49,023 bases of DNA from Staphylococcus simulans (GCF_002902285.1 NZ_PPRU01000057.1:1-49023); one strand, 5' to 3'. Positions 9,579 to 18,314 are shown, numbered from the stretch's first letter. Translations and numbers: made by a program. The notes: generated by a model not told the origin, from the sequence alone.

Positions 9579-9592
9579 TGGATGCGGTTACA
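9579..9592 (-). promoter_or_regulatory. Possible weak cre site in the mtlA leader
   Basis: On the minus strand the sequence is TGTAACCGCATCCA, which fits the CcpA consensus TGWAANCGNTNWCA with two mismatches. It lies about 55-65 nt upstream of mtlA, where CcpA binding would give carbon catabolite repression of the mannitol genes. Confidence 0.35.
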
Positions 9593-9612
9593 ATCTAATC
9601 TAAATGGTACTT

Positions 9613-9631
9613 TGTCACAGAGATAATGACA
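9613..9631. promoter_or_regulatory. Possible MtlR operator (TGTCA-N9-TGACA)
   Basis: An inverted repeat TGTCA-N9-TGACA lies about 90-105 nt upstream of mtlA. Its left half, TTGTCACA, resembles the half-site described for MtlR operators in Bacillus and Geobacillus. No strong sigma-A promoter is evident between it and mtlA, as expected for an activator-dependent promoter. The assignment is inferred from position and half-site only. Confidence 0.4.
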
Positions 9632-9710
9632 TTTATAAAATAGCCTATATATAATAGTAGAAACATAATTTGAAATAGAAAAAATTTGCAGTTAGCAAAA
9701 AACTTTAGAG

Positions 9711-9724
9711 TGTAAGCGGATACA
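9711..9724 (+). promoter_or_regulatory. Candidate cre (CcpA) site
   Basis: TGTAAGCGGATACA matches the consensus TGWAANCGNTNWCA at all but one fixed position. It lies between the divergent mtlA and glmS units, about 185 nt from mtlA and 15 nt before the predicted glmS -35 box, so either gene could be the target. Confidence 0.45.
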
Positions 9725-9738
9725 GGTTGTGAAAATAG

Positions 9739-9768
9739 TTGCATTTATAAAATCACTCATTGTAAAAT
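9739..9768 (+). promoter_or_regulatory. Candidate glmS promoter
   Basis: TTGCAT (9739-9744) and TAAAAT (9763-9768) are separated by 18 bp. The implied start near 9775 lies about 40 nt before the ribozyme cleavage site, a normal arrangement for glmS transcripts. Confidence 0.5.
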
Positions 9769-9811
9769 ACTTATATTACGTGTAAAAGGGGGATAGACAG
9801 GTTAAACCATA

Positions 9812-10016
9812 ATTATAGCGCCCGTACAATGACAAGCTGGAATTTGCGTAGATTTATATCTTAGAGCAGAAGATGTAATAGCAAGCATAGCTTTAAATTG
9901 TCGACGAGGAAGACAGTGATCGGATTATCGGCGGATGCTGTCTCGGATAAGGTCAGTCGTAAGTTTACAAGGTAAAACATTGAGGTGACTCGATGCACAA
10001 AGTTTGTAAACAGACC
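9812..10016 (+). promoter_or_regulatory. glmS leader: glmS ribozyme (glucosamine-6-phosphate riboswitch)
   Basis: This self-cleaving RNA uses glucosamine-6-phosphate as coenzyme, cuts the glmS mRNA and lowers expression when amino sugar is plentiful. The conserved elements are present in order: the cleavage region ATTATA|GCGCC with the cut between 9817 and 9818, the core GACGAGGA at 9903-9910, ATCGGCGGAT, and the pseudoknot/P4 region GAGGTGACTCGATGCACAAAG near 9982-10001. AAGTTTACAA (9961-9970) pairs with TTGTAAAC (10003-10010). The boundaries are approximate. Confidence 0.93.
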
Positions 10017-10215
10017 CAAGTTTATATTTTTGAACGGTACTCACACAAGGGGATTAGTACGTCTATTTTGTAGAGTTCAAGTGAGAAGGGACTCTATAAA
10101 GTAAATTTAGGCGGAATCAATTTATATTCGATACAAAAAAATTTAATATGAAACTGAAAGATTCCCCCGTGAAAAGGGTAACCGTTAGGAATGAAGAATA
10201 CGGAGGAATTGAATT
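10017..10215 (+). other. Spacer between the glmS ribozyme and the glmS start
   Basis: These 199 bases lie in the glmS mRNA downstream of the ribozyme. I see no ORF with a ribosome site and no clear terminator. A CGGAGGAATT ribosome site just before 10216 serves glmS. A C-rich/G-rich pair (CCCCCGTGAAAAGGG, about 10165-10180) could form a weak local hairpin. Confidence 0.5.
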
Positions 10216-12021
10216 ATGTGTGGAATTGTAGGATATATCGGATATGATAATGCGAAAGAAGTATTGTTAAAAGGCTTAGAGAAATTAGAGTACAGAGGTT
10301 ATGACTCTGCAGGAATTGCACTTGTGAATGATGAAGGTACGACAGTATTTAAAGAAAAAGGTCGTATTGCAGATTTAAGAAATGTAGCTGACAACAGTGA
10401 TGTAGATGGAACAGTAGGAATTGGTCATACACGTTGGGCGACACATGGTGTGCCGAACTATGAAAACTCTCATCCGCATCAATCAGCATCTAAACGCTTT
10501 ACTTTAGTTCACAATGGTGTGATTGAAAACTATGAAGAGTTACGTGATCAGTACGTTTCAGATGTGAATTTCTTATCTGAAACAGATACTGAAGTTATCG
10601 TACAATTAGTAGAACATTTCTCAAATGAAGGCTTATCTACTGAAGAAGCCTTCACTAAAGTCGTTAAATTACTACATGGTTCTTATGCCTTAGCATTATT
10701 AGACGAAGAAGACCACGATACAATCTACGTGGCGAAAAATAAATCACCATTATTAATCGGTGTTGGTGAAAAATTCAACGTTGTTGCATCAGATGCTTTA
10801 GCAATGTTGCAAGTAACAAATGAATATAAAGAAATTCACGATCATGAAATTGTTATTGTTAAACGCGATTCAGTTGAAATCAAAGATTTAGATGGCAATG
10901 TACAAGATCGTGAAACGTACACTGCTGAAATCGATGCGGCTGATGCTGAAAAAGGTGTTTATGATCATTACATGTTAAAAGAAATTCATGAACAACCTGC
11001 TGTTATGCGTCGTATTATTCAAGAATATCAAGATGACAACGGCGACTTGAAAATGGACAATGCGATTATCGATGAAGTCGCACAAGCTGACCGTATTTAT
11101 ATTATCGCAGCAGGTACAAGTTATCATGCAGGTTTAGTAGGTAAAGAATTTATCGAAAAATGGGCAGGTGTCCCAACAGAAGTACATGTCGCTTCTGAAT
11201 TCGTATATAACACACCATTATTATCTAAAAAACCATTATTCATCTATATTTCACAATCAGGTGAAACAGCAGACAGCCGTGCTGTATTAGTTGAAATGAA
11301 AAAACGTGGTCATAAAGCATTAACAGTAACAAACGTACCTGGTTCAACACTTTCACGTGAAGCGGATCATACATTATTATTACATGCTGGACCAGAAATC
11401 GCTGTAGCTTCTACAAAAGCTTATACAGCACAAATTGCAGTACTTGCTATCTTGTCTCAAATTGTGGCTAAACGTCATGGCCAAGAAGAAACTGTAGACT
11501 TATTACAAGAACTTGCGAAAGTCGCAAATGCGATGGAAGCAATTGTAGACGATGCTGAATACATGGAACAAATTGCGAAAGATTTCTTAGCAACAACTCG
11601 TAATGCCTTCTTTATCGGTCGTACAATTGACTATAATGTCAGCTTAGAAGGCGCATTAAAATTAAAAGAAATTTCATATATTCAAGCAGAAGGATTTGCT
11701 GGCGGAGAATTAAAACACGGTACAATTGCTTTAATTGAAGATCAAACACCAGTGATTGCTTTAGCAACACAAGAGAATGTTAATCTATCAATTCGCGGTA
11801 ACGTAAAAGAAGTTGCTGCACGTGGTGCGCATACTTGCATTATCTCAATGGATGGATTAAACAAAGCAGGAGACACTTATGTCATTCCTCAAGTAAATGA
11901 ATTGTTAACACCACTTGTATCTGTGGTTCCATTACAATTGATTGCATACTATGCAGCATTACACCGTGATTTAGATGTGGATAAACCACGTAACTTAGCA
12001 AAATCAGTCACAGTAGAATAA
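10216..12021 (+). CDS. glmS: Glutamine-fructose-6-phosphate aminotransferase
   Basis: GlmS makes glucosamine-6-phosphate from fructose-6-phosphate and glutamine, the first committed step to UDP-GlcNAc and peptidoglycan. The 601-residue protein starts MCGIVGYIG, so the catalytic nucleophile is Cys2, exposed as Cys1 after Met removal. An N-terminal glutamine amidotransferase domain (to about 225) is followed by two SIS domains ([18 protein letters not shown]) and a C-terminal [24 protein letters not shown] precedes the ATG. It is controlled by the ribozyme in its leader and works with GlmM, encoded 6 kb upstream. Confidence 0.98.
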   Translation: MCGIVGYIGYDNAKEVLLKGLEKLEYRGYDSAGIALVNDEGTTVFKEKGRIADLRNVADNSDVDGTVGIGHTRWATHGVPNYENSHPHQSASKRFTLVHNGVIENYEELRDQYVSDVNFLSETDTEVIVQLVEHFSNEGLSTEEAFTKVVKLLHGSYALALLDEEDHDTIYVAKNKSPLLIGVGEKFNVVASDALAMLQVTNEYKEIHDHEIVIVKRDSVEIKDLDGNVQDRETYTAEIDAADAEKGVYDHYMLKEIHEQPAVMRRIIQEYQDDNGDLKMDNAIIDEVAQADRIYIIAAGTSYHAGLVGKEFIEKWAGVPTEVHVASEFVYNTPLLSKKPLFIYISQSGETADSRAVLVEMKKRGHKALTVTNVPGSTLSREADHTLLLHAGPEIAVASTKAYTAQIAVLAILSQIVAKRHGQEETVDLLQELAKVANAMEAIVDDAEYMEQIAKDFLATTRNAFFIGRTIDYNVSLEGALKLKEISYIQAEGFAGGELKHGTIALIEDQTPVIALATQENVNLSIRGNVKEVAARGAHTCIISMDGLNKAGDTYVIPQVNELLTPLVSVVPLQLIAYYAALHRDLDVDKPRNLAKSVTVE

Positions 12022-12034
12022 TTGATTATTAACG

Positions 12035-12070
12035 AAACTGTCATTCTCTTTGCAGAGTGGCAGTTTTTTT
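12035..12070 (+). terminator. Terminator of glmS
   Basis: AAACTGTCATTCTC pairs with GAGTGGCAGTTT, with two G-T pairs, and is followed by eight T. It begins 14 nt after the glmS stop. Confidence 0.88.
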
Positions 12071-12143
12071 ATTTGAAGAAAGTTGCGAAAACAGTCTGAA
12101 AATGCCATAATCAAGGCGATAACAACAACTTGGAGGAAAAGTA

Positions 12144-13001
12144 ATGGATAATGTAAAAGCGATATTCTTAGATATGGATGGAACGATTTTACAAGAAAAT
12201 AATAGAGTATCAGATAAAACAACAGAAACAATCAAACAATTACGTCAAAATGGATACAAAGTCTTTATTGCGACAGGACGTTCATTTGATGAAATTGAAC
12301 ATTTAACACCTGAAAACTTTGAAATTGATGGTGTTATCTCATCTAACGGTACAAGAGGAGACGCAGAGGGTGTCACTATTTTTGAACATAGTCTGACATA
12401 TGAAGCAGTAACTGAAATTGTAGAAAGTGCTAAAGCACAACATATTTATTATGAAGTCTTTCCATTTAGCGGTAAGCGTATGATTTTAAAAGAAGACCGT
12501 GAATGGATTGAAGCAACTTGTGCAGGCGATACACCACCGAATAATGTAGGTATCAGTGAATGGAATTCTCGTAAGCATGCTTTAAATGGCAACGTGAACT
12601 GGGTAGATACATTACCGCAAATGCAATTTTCTAAAATTTATATGTTCACACCAGATTTAGAGAAAATCACGAAATTCAGAGAACATTTAATTGATGAACA
12701 GAAACAACTAGAAATCACAGTTTCCAACTCATCACGTTTTAATGCAGAAACAATGGCAGAAGGTATCGATAAAGGAACAGGTATTAAAGAAATGATTGAA
12801 CACTTTAATATTCCTCAATCAGATACACTTGTAATTGGTGACAGTGATAACGACCGTTCTATGTTTGCTTTCGGTCATTATACAGTCGCAATGAAAAACG
12901 CACGCCCTGAAATTCAAGCACTGACAAAAGACGTCACTTCTTATACAAATGATGAAGATGGTGCAGCACGTTATTTAGAATCTAATCTTTTGAATCAATA
13001 A
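12144..13001 (+). CDS. Cof-type HAD hydrolase
   Basis: This is a cytosolic phosphatase of the Cof/YidA-like HAD subfamily that probably hydrolyses sugar phosphates or similar small phosphates. The exact substrate cannot be read from sequence. The 285-residue protein has HAD motif I FLDMDGTIL (nucleophile Asp10), motif II IATGRS, and motif IV VIGDSDNDRSMF. The cap domain lies between motifs II and III. TTGGAGGAAA precedes the ATG. It stands alone between the glmS terminator and a bidirectional terminator at 13008. Confidence 0.9.
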   Translation: MDNVKAIFLDMDGTILQENNRVSDKTTETIKQLRQNGYKVFIATGRSFDEIEHLTPENFEIDGVISSNGTRGDAEGVTIFEHSLTYEAVTEIVESAKAQHIYYEVFPFSGKRMILKEDREWIEATCAGDTPPNNVGISEWNSRKHALNGNVNWVDTLPQMQFSKIYMFTPDLEKITKFREHLIDEQKQLEITVSNSSRFNAETMAEGIDKGTGIKEMIEHFNIPQSDTLVIGDSDNDRSMFAFGHYTVAMKNARPEIQALTKDVTSYTNDEDGAARYLESNLLNQ

Positions 13002-13007
13002 ATAGAA

Positions 13008-13051
13008 AAAGCGTATGAAGGACTTGTTATAATTCCTTCATACGCTTTCTT
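13008..13051. terminator. Bidirectional terminator
   Basis: A perfect 15-bp stem, AAAGCGTATGAAGGA/TCCTTCATACGCTTT, lies between two convergent genes. T-rich tails are available on both strands. Confidence 0.9.
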
Positions 13052-13056
13052 ATTGC

Positions 13057-14160
13057 TTATTTTTTAAATTCATCAGAACGTTCATCAATCTCTTTATTCT
13101 TTGATTGTAAGTGATCAAAAGTTGTATCTTGATAAACTTCTTTATCATTTTCTTTTGCAGTTTCTTTCGTTTCTGTTTCTTTAACAGGAGCTGTTGTTTC
13201 TTCTTGTTCTTTTTGTTCTGCTTTTGCTTGTTGTTTACGTTGTTGACGAGAAGGTGCACGGTGAGGTACAACCCCATCAGTCACTGTACTGAAGAATGCG
13301 ATAATCGCATTAACGTTTAAGTAATAAACGACAATTCGTACGATGATAATAATGACTAGTAAAACAACTGTTAAAACGCCTGCCACATTTTGTGAAATAC
13401 TTCTTGTAGAGAATGCGACAAGTTGAGAAACAGGTGTTTCTAGAATAATAACAATTAAATCTAATACTACAAGTCCAAGTAATAGTTTGAACCATGAATG
13501 ATGACCATTTTTCATAGATTTAAATGCGTGTTTAACATCTTGGAATGCACCGGCCTGACGGTCTTTAAAGTATGCGACTGTATATGCAATCATGATGTAT
13601 GTGAATGTCCAAATAAAGAATGATAATACAATCGCTAAAATAGTTAGCGCGATCAATTGAACAGCGATGTATACACCGACATGTTCCATAAAGTAACTTT
13701 GTCCGCTTCTCAACAACGCTCCGATACCTAAACTGAACAATTGAGTCAGTAAGTAACGAATCAGACTCAGTATCGCGATAAAGAGTAAAGTAAACAATGC
13801 TAATTTAACAGCTCTTAAATAGCTGCCTTTTTTAAATGCTTCTAAAGCATCAAGCAAACTAACTTTTTCTTTATGGATACCTTTATAAATAATATTGATG
13901 GCACCTGCAGCCAGGTGATATCCAACAAAAATAAAGAAAGCTAATGGTATGATAAGACTGATAATCACCGGTAATAAAATTTGCGGTGACATAGATTGAT
14001 ACATCATCGCCATAATAAACATCGAGATACTCTGTGTTAACGGCTGTAATGTCAATCCAGTCAGTAATAGAAAGACAATAAATGTTAGAATACTAAAAAG
14101 AGCTATTTTAACATTTTGCGGTTTTGCGTTTTGTATTGCATGTTTATGAAATTTAAACAA
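13057..14160 (-). CDS. Polytopic membrane protein of unknown function
   Basis: I do not recognise a named family. The protein has about six or seven hydrophobic segments, for example IALFSILTFIVFLLLTG, LLPVIISLIIPLAFFIFVG, LALFTLLFIAIL and VVLLVIIIIVRIVVYYL. It ends in a charged Glu/Lys/Thr-rich cytosolic tail of about 65 residues. The longest frame begins with GTG at 14193, but AAAGGAG lies 10 nt before a TTG at 14160, so I favour TTG, which gives 367 residues. It sits alone between two genes on the other strand. The layout resembles staphylococcal membrane proteins without assigned function. Confidence 0.8.
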   Translation of the reverse strand: MFKFHKHAIQNAKPQNVKIALFSILTFIVFLLLTGLTLQPLTQSISMFIMAMMYQSMSPQILLPVIISLIIPLAFFIFVGYHLAAGAINIIYKGIHKEKVSLLDALEAFKKGSYLRAVKLALFTLLFIAILSLIRYLLTQLFSLGIGALLRSGQSYFMEHVGVYIAVQLIALTILAIVLSFFIWTFTYIMIAYTVAYFKDRQAGAFQDVKHAFKSMKNGHHSWFKLLLGLVVLDLIVIILETPVSQLVAFSTRSISQNVAGVLTVVLLVIIIIVRIVVYYLNVNAIIAFFSTVTDGVVPHRAPSRQQRKQQAKAEQKEQEETTAPVKETETKETAKENDKEVYQDTTFDHLQSKNKEIDERSDEFKK

Positions 14161-14289
14161 TGGCTTAGCACTCCTTTGATATGATATAAACACAATATCA
14201 AAAAAATGCTTGGTTTCAAATTAAAAAATCAAGATTATAAGCAAAATGTAATGTTTTGTTTCATTATAAACTTTAATGAGGGTGATAGT

Positions 14290-15024
14290 ATGAAATTTGC
14301 AGTATTTACAGATGTCCACGGAAACATGGATGCATTGGCTACAGTCTTAAGAGACATTGATAGAAGAGGGGATATTGATCATATTTACAATTTAGGAGAT
14401 ATTATTGGAATCGGTCATAATACAAATGAAGTTTTAGGTATGGTCACTTTACGCGATGATATTACATCAATTGCAGGCAACCATGACGAAGCAATTATGT
14501 CAGTCATCAATCAAACACCATATCCAGAAGATTTAAAAGATAAGTTTTACGAACATCATCATTGGGTTGCTGAACATTTAAACCCACAGTATTACGAGTA
14601 TTTAAATCAATTACCGAGAACATTTAACTTAGAAGTGGCCGGCCAAAAAGTATTAGGTATTCATTATGAAATTGAAAATATGATGTTAGAACAACCTATA
14701 GATAAAGTGCCGTTCAGTCCAATTGTTGAACCGACAGCATCGCATATGGCACATCTATTTAAAGATAAAGAAGCGGATTTGATTCTATTCGGCCATAATC
14801 ATACGTTGCATCATTTTATTTATGAAGATGTTGCTTACTTTAATCCAGGTTCAGTAGGATTGAATCGTGCACCTTATACAGTATATGGTATTGTGACTAT
14901 TACACCTGAACAATTCAATATCGAACATGTCAGAGTAGCTTATGATAATACACGTTTCATTGATGGCTTCGAACAAAAAGATGTGCCAGGTCAACAATTG
15001 ATATTTGATAAATTTATTCAATAG
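14290..15024 (+). CDS. Calcineurin-like metallophosphoesterase
   Basis: This is a two-metal phosphoesterase of unknown substrate. The motif order is right for the family: DVHGN (FTDVHGNMDAL, residues 6-16), GDIIG, GNHDE (AGNHDEAI), then GHNH (LILFGHNHTLHHF) with NPGSVG after it. The ATG at 14290 is preceded by GAGGGTG at 5 nt. An earlier in-frame start at 14206 has no ribosome site and would add unrelated residues. The length is 244 residues, normal for YfcE/MPE-type enzymes. Confidence 0.9.
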   Translation: MKFAVFTDVHGNMDALATVLRDIDRRGDIDHIYNLGDIIGIGHNTNEVLGMVTLRDDITSIAGNHDEAIMSVINQTPYPEDLKDKFYEHHHWVAEHLNPQYYEYLNQLPRTFNLEVAGQKVLGIHYEIENMMLEQPIDKVPFSPIVEPTASHMAHLFKDKEADLILFGHNHTLHHFIYEDVAYFNPGSVGLNRAPYTVYGIVTITPEQFNIEHVRVAYDNTRFIDGFEQKDVPGQQLIFDKFIQ

Positions 15025-15047
15025 AGAACGCTTATTAACAAAAGACT

Positions 15048-15087
15048 AAAAAACGACGTTTCAGTGATTGATGAGACGTCGTTTTTT
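15048..15087. terminator. Bidirectional terminator
   Basis: A perfect 12-bp stem, AAAAAACGACGT/ACGTCGTTTTTT, with a 16-nt loop separates the convergent phosphoesterase and cation-efflux genes. Confidence 0.9.
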
Positions 15088-15116
15088 AATATCATATAAA
15101 TATTCATTTGAATGTT

Positions 15117-16061
15117 TTAAGGTGTCACGACATGTGAACATAATGTTTCGCGACTATGTTCATTTTGGTCAGACTCTAATTGAATCGTCATATGATGCAC
15201 ATTAAGTTCGTTTAATTGATGTTCAATACGTTTAAGCAATGCCTCGCACTCTTTGATAGATAATGTATCACTTACGACTGCATGACAACTGAATGCATTT
15301 AAATCATTAGAAATCGTCCAAATATGACAGTCATGCACATTTTGGATTTCTGTTTCAGCACGTACCGTTTCAACCACTTGATCAATATCGATATCTTTGG
15401 GTGTACCTTCCATCAAGATATTAAGTGAATCTTTGATTAAACCGTAACTACTTTTAAGGAGTAATAAAGACACCAACATACTTGCAATAGGATCAGCGAT
15501 AGTAAAATGGAAAGCCCAAATTAAGAATGCGGCAACAATCGCACCTAATGAACCAAGTAAATCACCTAAGACATGTAAGAATGCGCCGCGCATATTAATA
15601 TTATGTTCCGTATCTCCGCCACGCAATATAATCCAAGCCACTACAATATTGACCACTAAACCAATGACACTGATGATAAACATTTCAGTAGAGAGAACTT
15701 CAGGAGGTGCTGCAAATCTTCGAATGGCTTCAATCATAATGCCGATACTGATAACGAGTAATAAGACACCATTAAATAAAGCAGCTAAGATTTCAAAACG
15801 TTTATAACCAAAGGTCATGTTCATGGTCGCATGACGTTCAGCATATTTAAATGCGAATAATGCTAAGCCAAGAGAAAAAGCATCACTAAGCATATGTACA
15901 CCATCTGATAGCAAGGCTAAACTGTTCGCAAAGAATCCTCCGATTAATTCAACGACCATAAAGGATGCGATAATAATAAAAGAAAAAGCTAAAACACATT
16001 TGTTGTCGGTATGCACATGATGATGGTGGTGATGATGTGCATGTTCATGAGAATGATTCAT
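15117..16061 (-). CDS. czrB: Zn/Co cation diffusion facilitator (CzcD/CzrB family)
   Basis: This inner-membrane antiporter exports Zn2+ (and Co2+) in exchange for protons. The 314-residue protein starts with a metal-buffering tail containing a run of seven histidines, followed by six hydrophobic helices. Transport-site motifs are in helix II (LLSDGVHMLSDA) and helix V (HVLGDLLGS). A cytosolic C-terminal domain follows (HDCHIWTIS, HHMTIQLE). AAAGGAAG precedes the ATG. It is co-transcribed 15 nt behind the ArsR-type repressor gene, the staphylococcal czrA-czrB pair. Confidence 0.94.
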   Translation of the reverse strand: MNHSHEHAHHHHHHHVHTDNKCVLAFSFIIIASFMVVELIGGFFANSLALLSDGVHMLSDAFSLGLALFAFKYAERHATMNMTFGYKRFEILAALFNGVLLLVISIGIMIEAIRRFAAPPEVLSTEMFIISVIGLVVNIVVAWIILRGGDTEHNINMRGAFLHVLGDLLGSLGAIVAAFLIWAFHFTIADPIASMLVSLLLLKSSYGLIKDSLNILMEGTPKDIDIDQVVETVRAETEIQNVHDCHIWTISNDLNAFSCHAVVSDTLSIKECEALLKRIEHQLNELNVHHMTIQLESDQNEHSRETLCSHVVTP

Positions 16062-16076
16062 AATAAAACTTCCTTT

Positions 16077-16382
16077 CTAATCAACCGGGTGCTCTGCATG
16101 ATGGATGGCTTGTGAAAGCAGTGTAACTACGTGTTGATCATCAAGCATATAAATTTTAGATTGACCTTGTCGTTGATCTTTAACTAATTCAGCGTGACGC
16201 AGTACCTTTAATTGATGCGACACATTTGACTGCGAAAGTTTGAGCGTATGGCTGATGTGACCTACACTACAAGGGCCTTGTTCAAGTAAATGCATAATTC
16301 GGATACGGTTGGGTTCACTTAAGGCTTTGAAAATGTCCGTCACTTGTGCGAGTGTACGGCCGCTTAATTCTTGATGTGACAT
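16077..16382 (-). CDS. czrA: Zn-responsive ArsR/SmtB repressor CzrA
   Basis: CzrA represses the efflux operon until Zn2+ or Co2+ binds. The 101-residue protein is a winged helix with recognition helix LSQSNVSHQLKVLRH. The alpha-5 metal site is intact: D-x-H followed by H-x2-H in DDQHVVTLLSQAIHHAEH. I chose the ATG at 16382, with GAGGAG 8 nt upstream, over a GTG 9 nt earlier. It is the first gene of the operon and is probably autoregulated through the palindrome at 16403-16426. Confidence 0.94.
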   Translation of the reverse strand: MSHQELSGRTLAQVTDIFKALSEPNRIRIMHLLEQGPCSVGHISHTLKLSQSNVSHQLKVLRHAELVKDQRQGQSKIYMLDDQHVVTLLSQAIHHAEHPVD

Positions 16383-16402
16383 TACTTTCACTCCTCTTAT
16401 TA

Positions 16403-16426
16403 ATATATGAACATGTATTCATATAT
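16403..16426. promoter_or_regulatory. CzrA operator palindrome
   Basis: A perfect inverted repeat, ATATATGAA-N6-TTCATATAT, lies 20 nt before the czrA start and directly downstream of the -10 box. The TGAA/TTCA half-sites match the ATGAAnnnnnnTTCAT form of ArsR/SmtB operators. Confidence 0.75.
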
Positions 16427-16455
16427 AATGTACATCGATTGTATGTATAAGTCAA
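16427..16455 (-). promoter_or_regulatory. czrA-czrB promoter
   Basis: On the minus strand TTGACT (16450-16455) and TACATT (16427-16432) are 17 bp apart. The operator begins immediately after the -10 box, so a bound repressor would cover the transcription start. Confidence 0.65.
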
Positions 16456-16552
16456 TATCAGAAAACAATGTCTGTTTTGGGTTAACAAATGAAGGGAACA
16501 GTCATAGCATATAACTAATAAAAAGAGTTAAAACAGATAAGGAGTGAAGTCA

Positions 16553-17215
16553 TTGAGTATTTTATTCTTAGGTGCCAATGGTGGTGTTGGCCATTATGCA
16601 GTAAAACAATTAAAAGAAGCAAACCAAGACGTAACAGCAGCTTATCGTAAAGAAGAACAAGTGAGTAAAGCAAAAGAAGAAGGTTATCAAGCAGAACTTG
16701 TAGATGTTGAAAATGATACGATTGATGATCTTACGAAGAAGTTTAAAGGCTTTGAACAAGTGGTCTTCTCTGTTGGTTCAGGTGGCAGTACTGGTGCAGA
16801 TAAAACAATTATTGTTGATTTGGATGGTGCAGTTAAAGCTATTGAAGCAAGTAAACAAGCAGGCGTGAAACACTTTGTGATGGTTTCTACATTTGATTCT
16901 CGTCGTGAAGCGTTTGATAGTGTACCAGAACTAAAACCTTATACTATTGCGAAACATTATGCAGATAATCATTTACGTGATTCAGGCTTGCACTATACGA
17001 TTGTGCATCCTGGTGCTTTATTAGATGATCCAGGTACTGGCAAAGTAACGATTGTTGCTCAGTTAGAAGAAGCAGGCAGTGTGCCACGTGAAGACGTTGC
17101 ATCTGTCATAGTAAATGTCTTGAGCGACAAAGCATATCAAGGCGGAGAATTCCAAGTCGTTAGTGGCGATGAAGCAATTGATACAGCGTTGACTCAATAT
17201 TATCAAAACAAATAA
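16553..17215 (+). CDS. NAD(P)-binding atypical SDR (NmrA-like)
   Basis: This is a Rossmann-fold protein of the NmrA/YwnB-like group, which often act as NAD(P)H-linked reductases or redox sensors. The substrate cannot be told. The nucleotide-binding motif is FLGANGGVGHY at the N-terminus, with YTIAKHYAD and HPGALLDDPGTG further on. AAGGAG lies 8 nt before a TTG at 16553, which I take as start (220 residues). A GTG at 16544 overlaps that ribosome site. It is a single gene with its own terminator, divergent from czrA. Confidence 0.86.
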   Translation: MSILFLGANGGVGHYAVKQLKEANQDVTAAYRKEEQVSKAKEEGYQAELVDVENDTIDDLTKKFKGFEQVVFSVGSGGSTGADKTIIVDLDGAVKAIEASKQAGVKHFVMVSTFDSRREAFDSVPELKPYTIAKHYADNHLRDSGLHYTIVHPGALLDDPGTGKVTIVAQLEEAGSVPREDVASVIVNVLSDKAYQGGEFQVVSGDEAIDTALTQYYQNK

Positions 17216-17238
17216 TCATGATTATAAAATTTGTTTAG

Positions 17239-17264
17239 GAAGGTCTTTGATGGCCTTCTTTTTT
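17239..17264 (+). terminator. Terminator of the SDR gene
   Basis: GAAGGTC pairs with GGCCTTC (one G-T pair), and the stem is followed by TTTTTT. Confidence 0.82.
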
Positions 17265-17336
17265 ATATGTAATATAGTAAGTTTATGAAGGAATTTGTTA
17301 TAATTAAGAAGATAAAACTATGGAGGTCAAAAGTCG

Positions 17337-18035
17337 ATGAAAATTTCGAAAACAAAGATATATGAAAAAATTGCCGACATCTTGTTAGAACAAATTAAAT
17401 CTGGTGAATATGCTGTCGGGGACAAATTGCCTTCCATTCAAGCGTTAGCAAAAGACTACGGTGTCAGTGTGGCATCTGTACGAGAAGCTTTTAATGCGTT
17501 ACGTACAATCGGGGTCATTGAAATCAAACAAGGCTATGGGACGTTCGTGACTAAAAAAGAACCGGTGTTCTTTGATTTGAATGAATCAAGTTTGACGCGC
17601 AAACAAATTGAAGACTTATTAGAGTTACGAGAAGTTGTGGAACTTGCGACAGTACAAAAAGCTGCGACACACCGAACAGATGAAGATTTAGAAGCGTTAT
17701 CTTCTGCATTGCAATTGATGCAGAAAGCAGTAGGTGATGGAACATCAGGTGAAGCGGCTGATTTAAAGTTCCATTTAGCAATTGCCAGATCAGCACAAAA
17801 TGAGATGTTATTTGATTTATTGAATAATATTTCTGATGTGATTCAAGAAACAATGAAAGAAACGCGCAGAGTGTATTTATTTGATAAAGAGAAAGCATTA
17901 CGCCGTTTATATGAAGAACATCAAAAGATATATCAAGCGATTGAACAACAAGATTCAGATAAAGCTGTTCAACAAATGAAATCACATTTAGCAGAAGTAC
18001 GTGATACAATTCTAGAAAATATTCGCCAAAAATAA
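17337..18035 (+). CDS. lutR: GntR/FadR-family regulator, probable LutR
   Basis: This is a DNA-binding repressor of the FadR subfamily with an N-terminal winged helix (GDKLPSIQALAKDYGVSVAS, about residues 27-46). Its C-terminal FCD effector domain contains metal/ligand histidines (ATHRTDEDLEAL, LKFHLAIARSAQ, MKSHLAEVRD). It has 232 residues and TGGAGG before the ATG. Its position directly upstream of lutABC suggests it senses lactate and represses lactate oxidation, as LutR does in Bacillus. The name rests on that context. A terminator separates it from lutA. Confidence 0.82.
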   Translation: MKISKTKIYEKIADILLEQIKSGEYAVGDKLPSIQALAKDYGVSVASVREAFNALRTIGVIEIKQGYGTFVTKKEPVFFDLNESSLTRKQIEDLLELREVVELATVQKAATHRTDEDLEALSSALQLMQKAVGDGTSGEAADLKFHLAIARSAQNEMLFDLLNNISDVIQETMKETRRVYLFDKEKALRRLYEEHQKIYQAIEQQDSDKAVQQMKSHLAEVRDTILENIRQK

Positions 18036-18043
18036 ACATTAGG

Positions 18044-18079
18044 AACAAGTCTCATGAAATAGAGGCTTGTTTTTATTTT
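18044..18079 (+). terminator. Terminator of the GntR gene
   Basis: AACAAGTCTC pairs with GAGGCTTGTT (one G-T pair), followed by a T-rich tail. It lies 9 nt after the stop. Confidence 0.85.
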
Positions 18080-18122
18080 GCTTAAAAACTGTTCGCGAAA
18101 TCAAAAAAGTTTGAACAAATTG

Positions 18123-18162
18123 TTAAACATCTGATGACTAGATGTTTAAATAGCGCTATAAT
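18123..18162 (+). promoter_or_regulatory. lutABC promoter with operator palindrome
   Basis: TATAAT lies at 18157-18162. A perfect 10-bp inverted repeat, TTAAACATCT-N7-AGATGTTTAA (18123-18149), covers the position of the -35 box. A protein bound there would block RNA polymerase, and the adjacent GntR regulator is the obvious candidate. The remaining 150 nt to lutA form a leader. Confidence 0.65.
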
Positions 18163-18314
18163 GTACGAGTAATCGTTTCTATTCTTAATCTAAACAGTAA
18201 TCGTTGTGGGGATGATCACTGCTGCATTAATGATTAAGAATCCAGAAATCATTAAAAATTTAATAGGGCATATACGTTCACGTAACATGCGCGAGCGGGG
18301 AAAGGGTGTAAAAT

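Noticed and set aside
12004..12235. Two overlapping minus-strand frames between glmS and the HAD gene
   Set aside because: They cross the glmS terminator and the HAD gene start; no ribosome sites.
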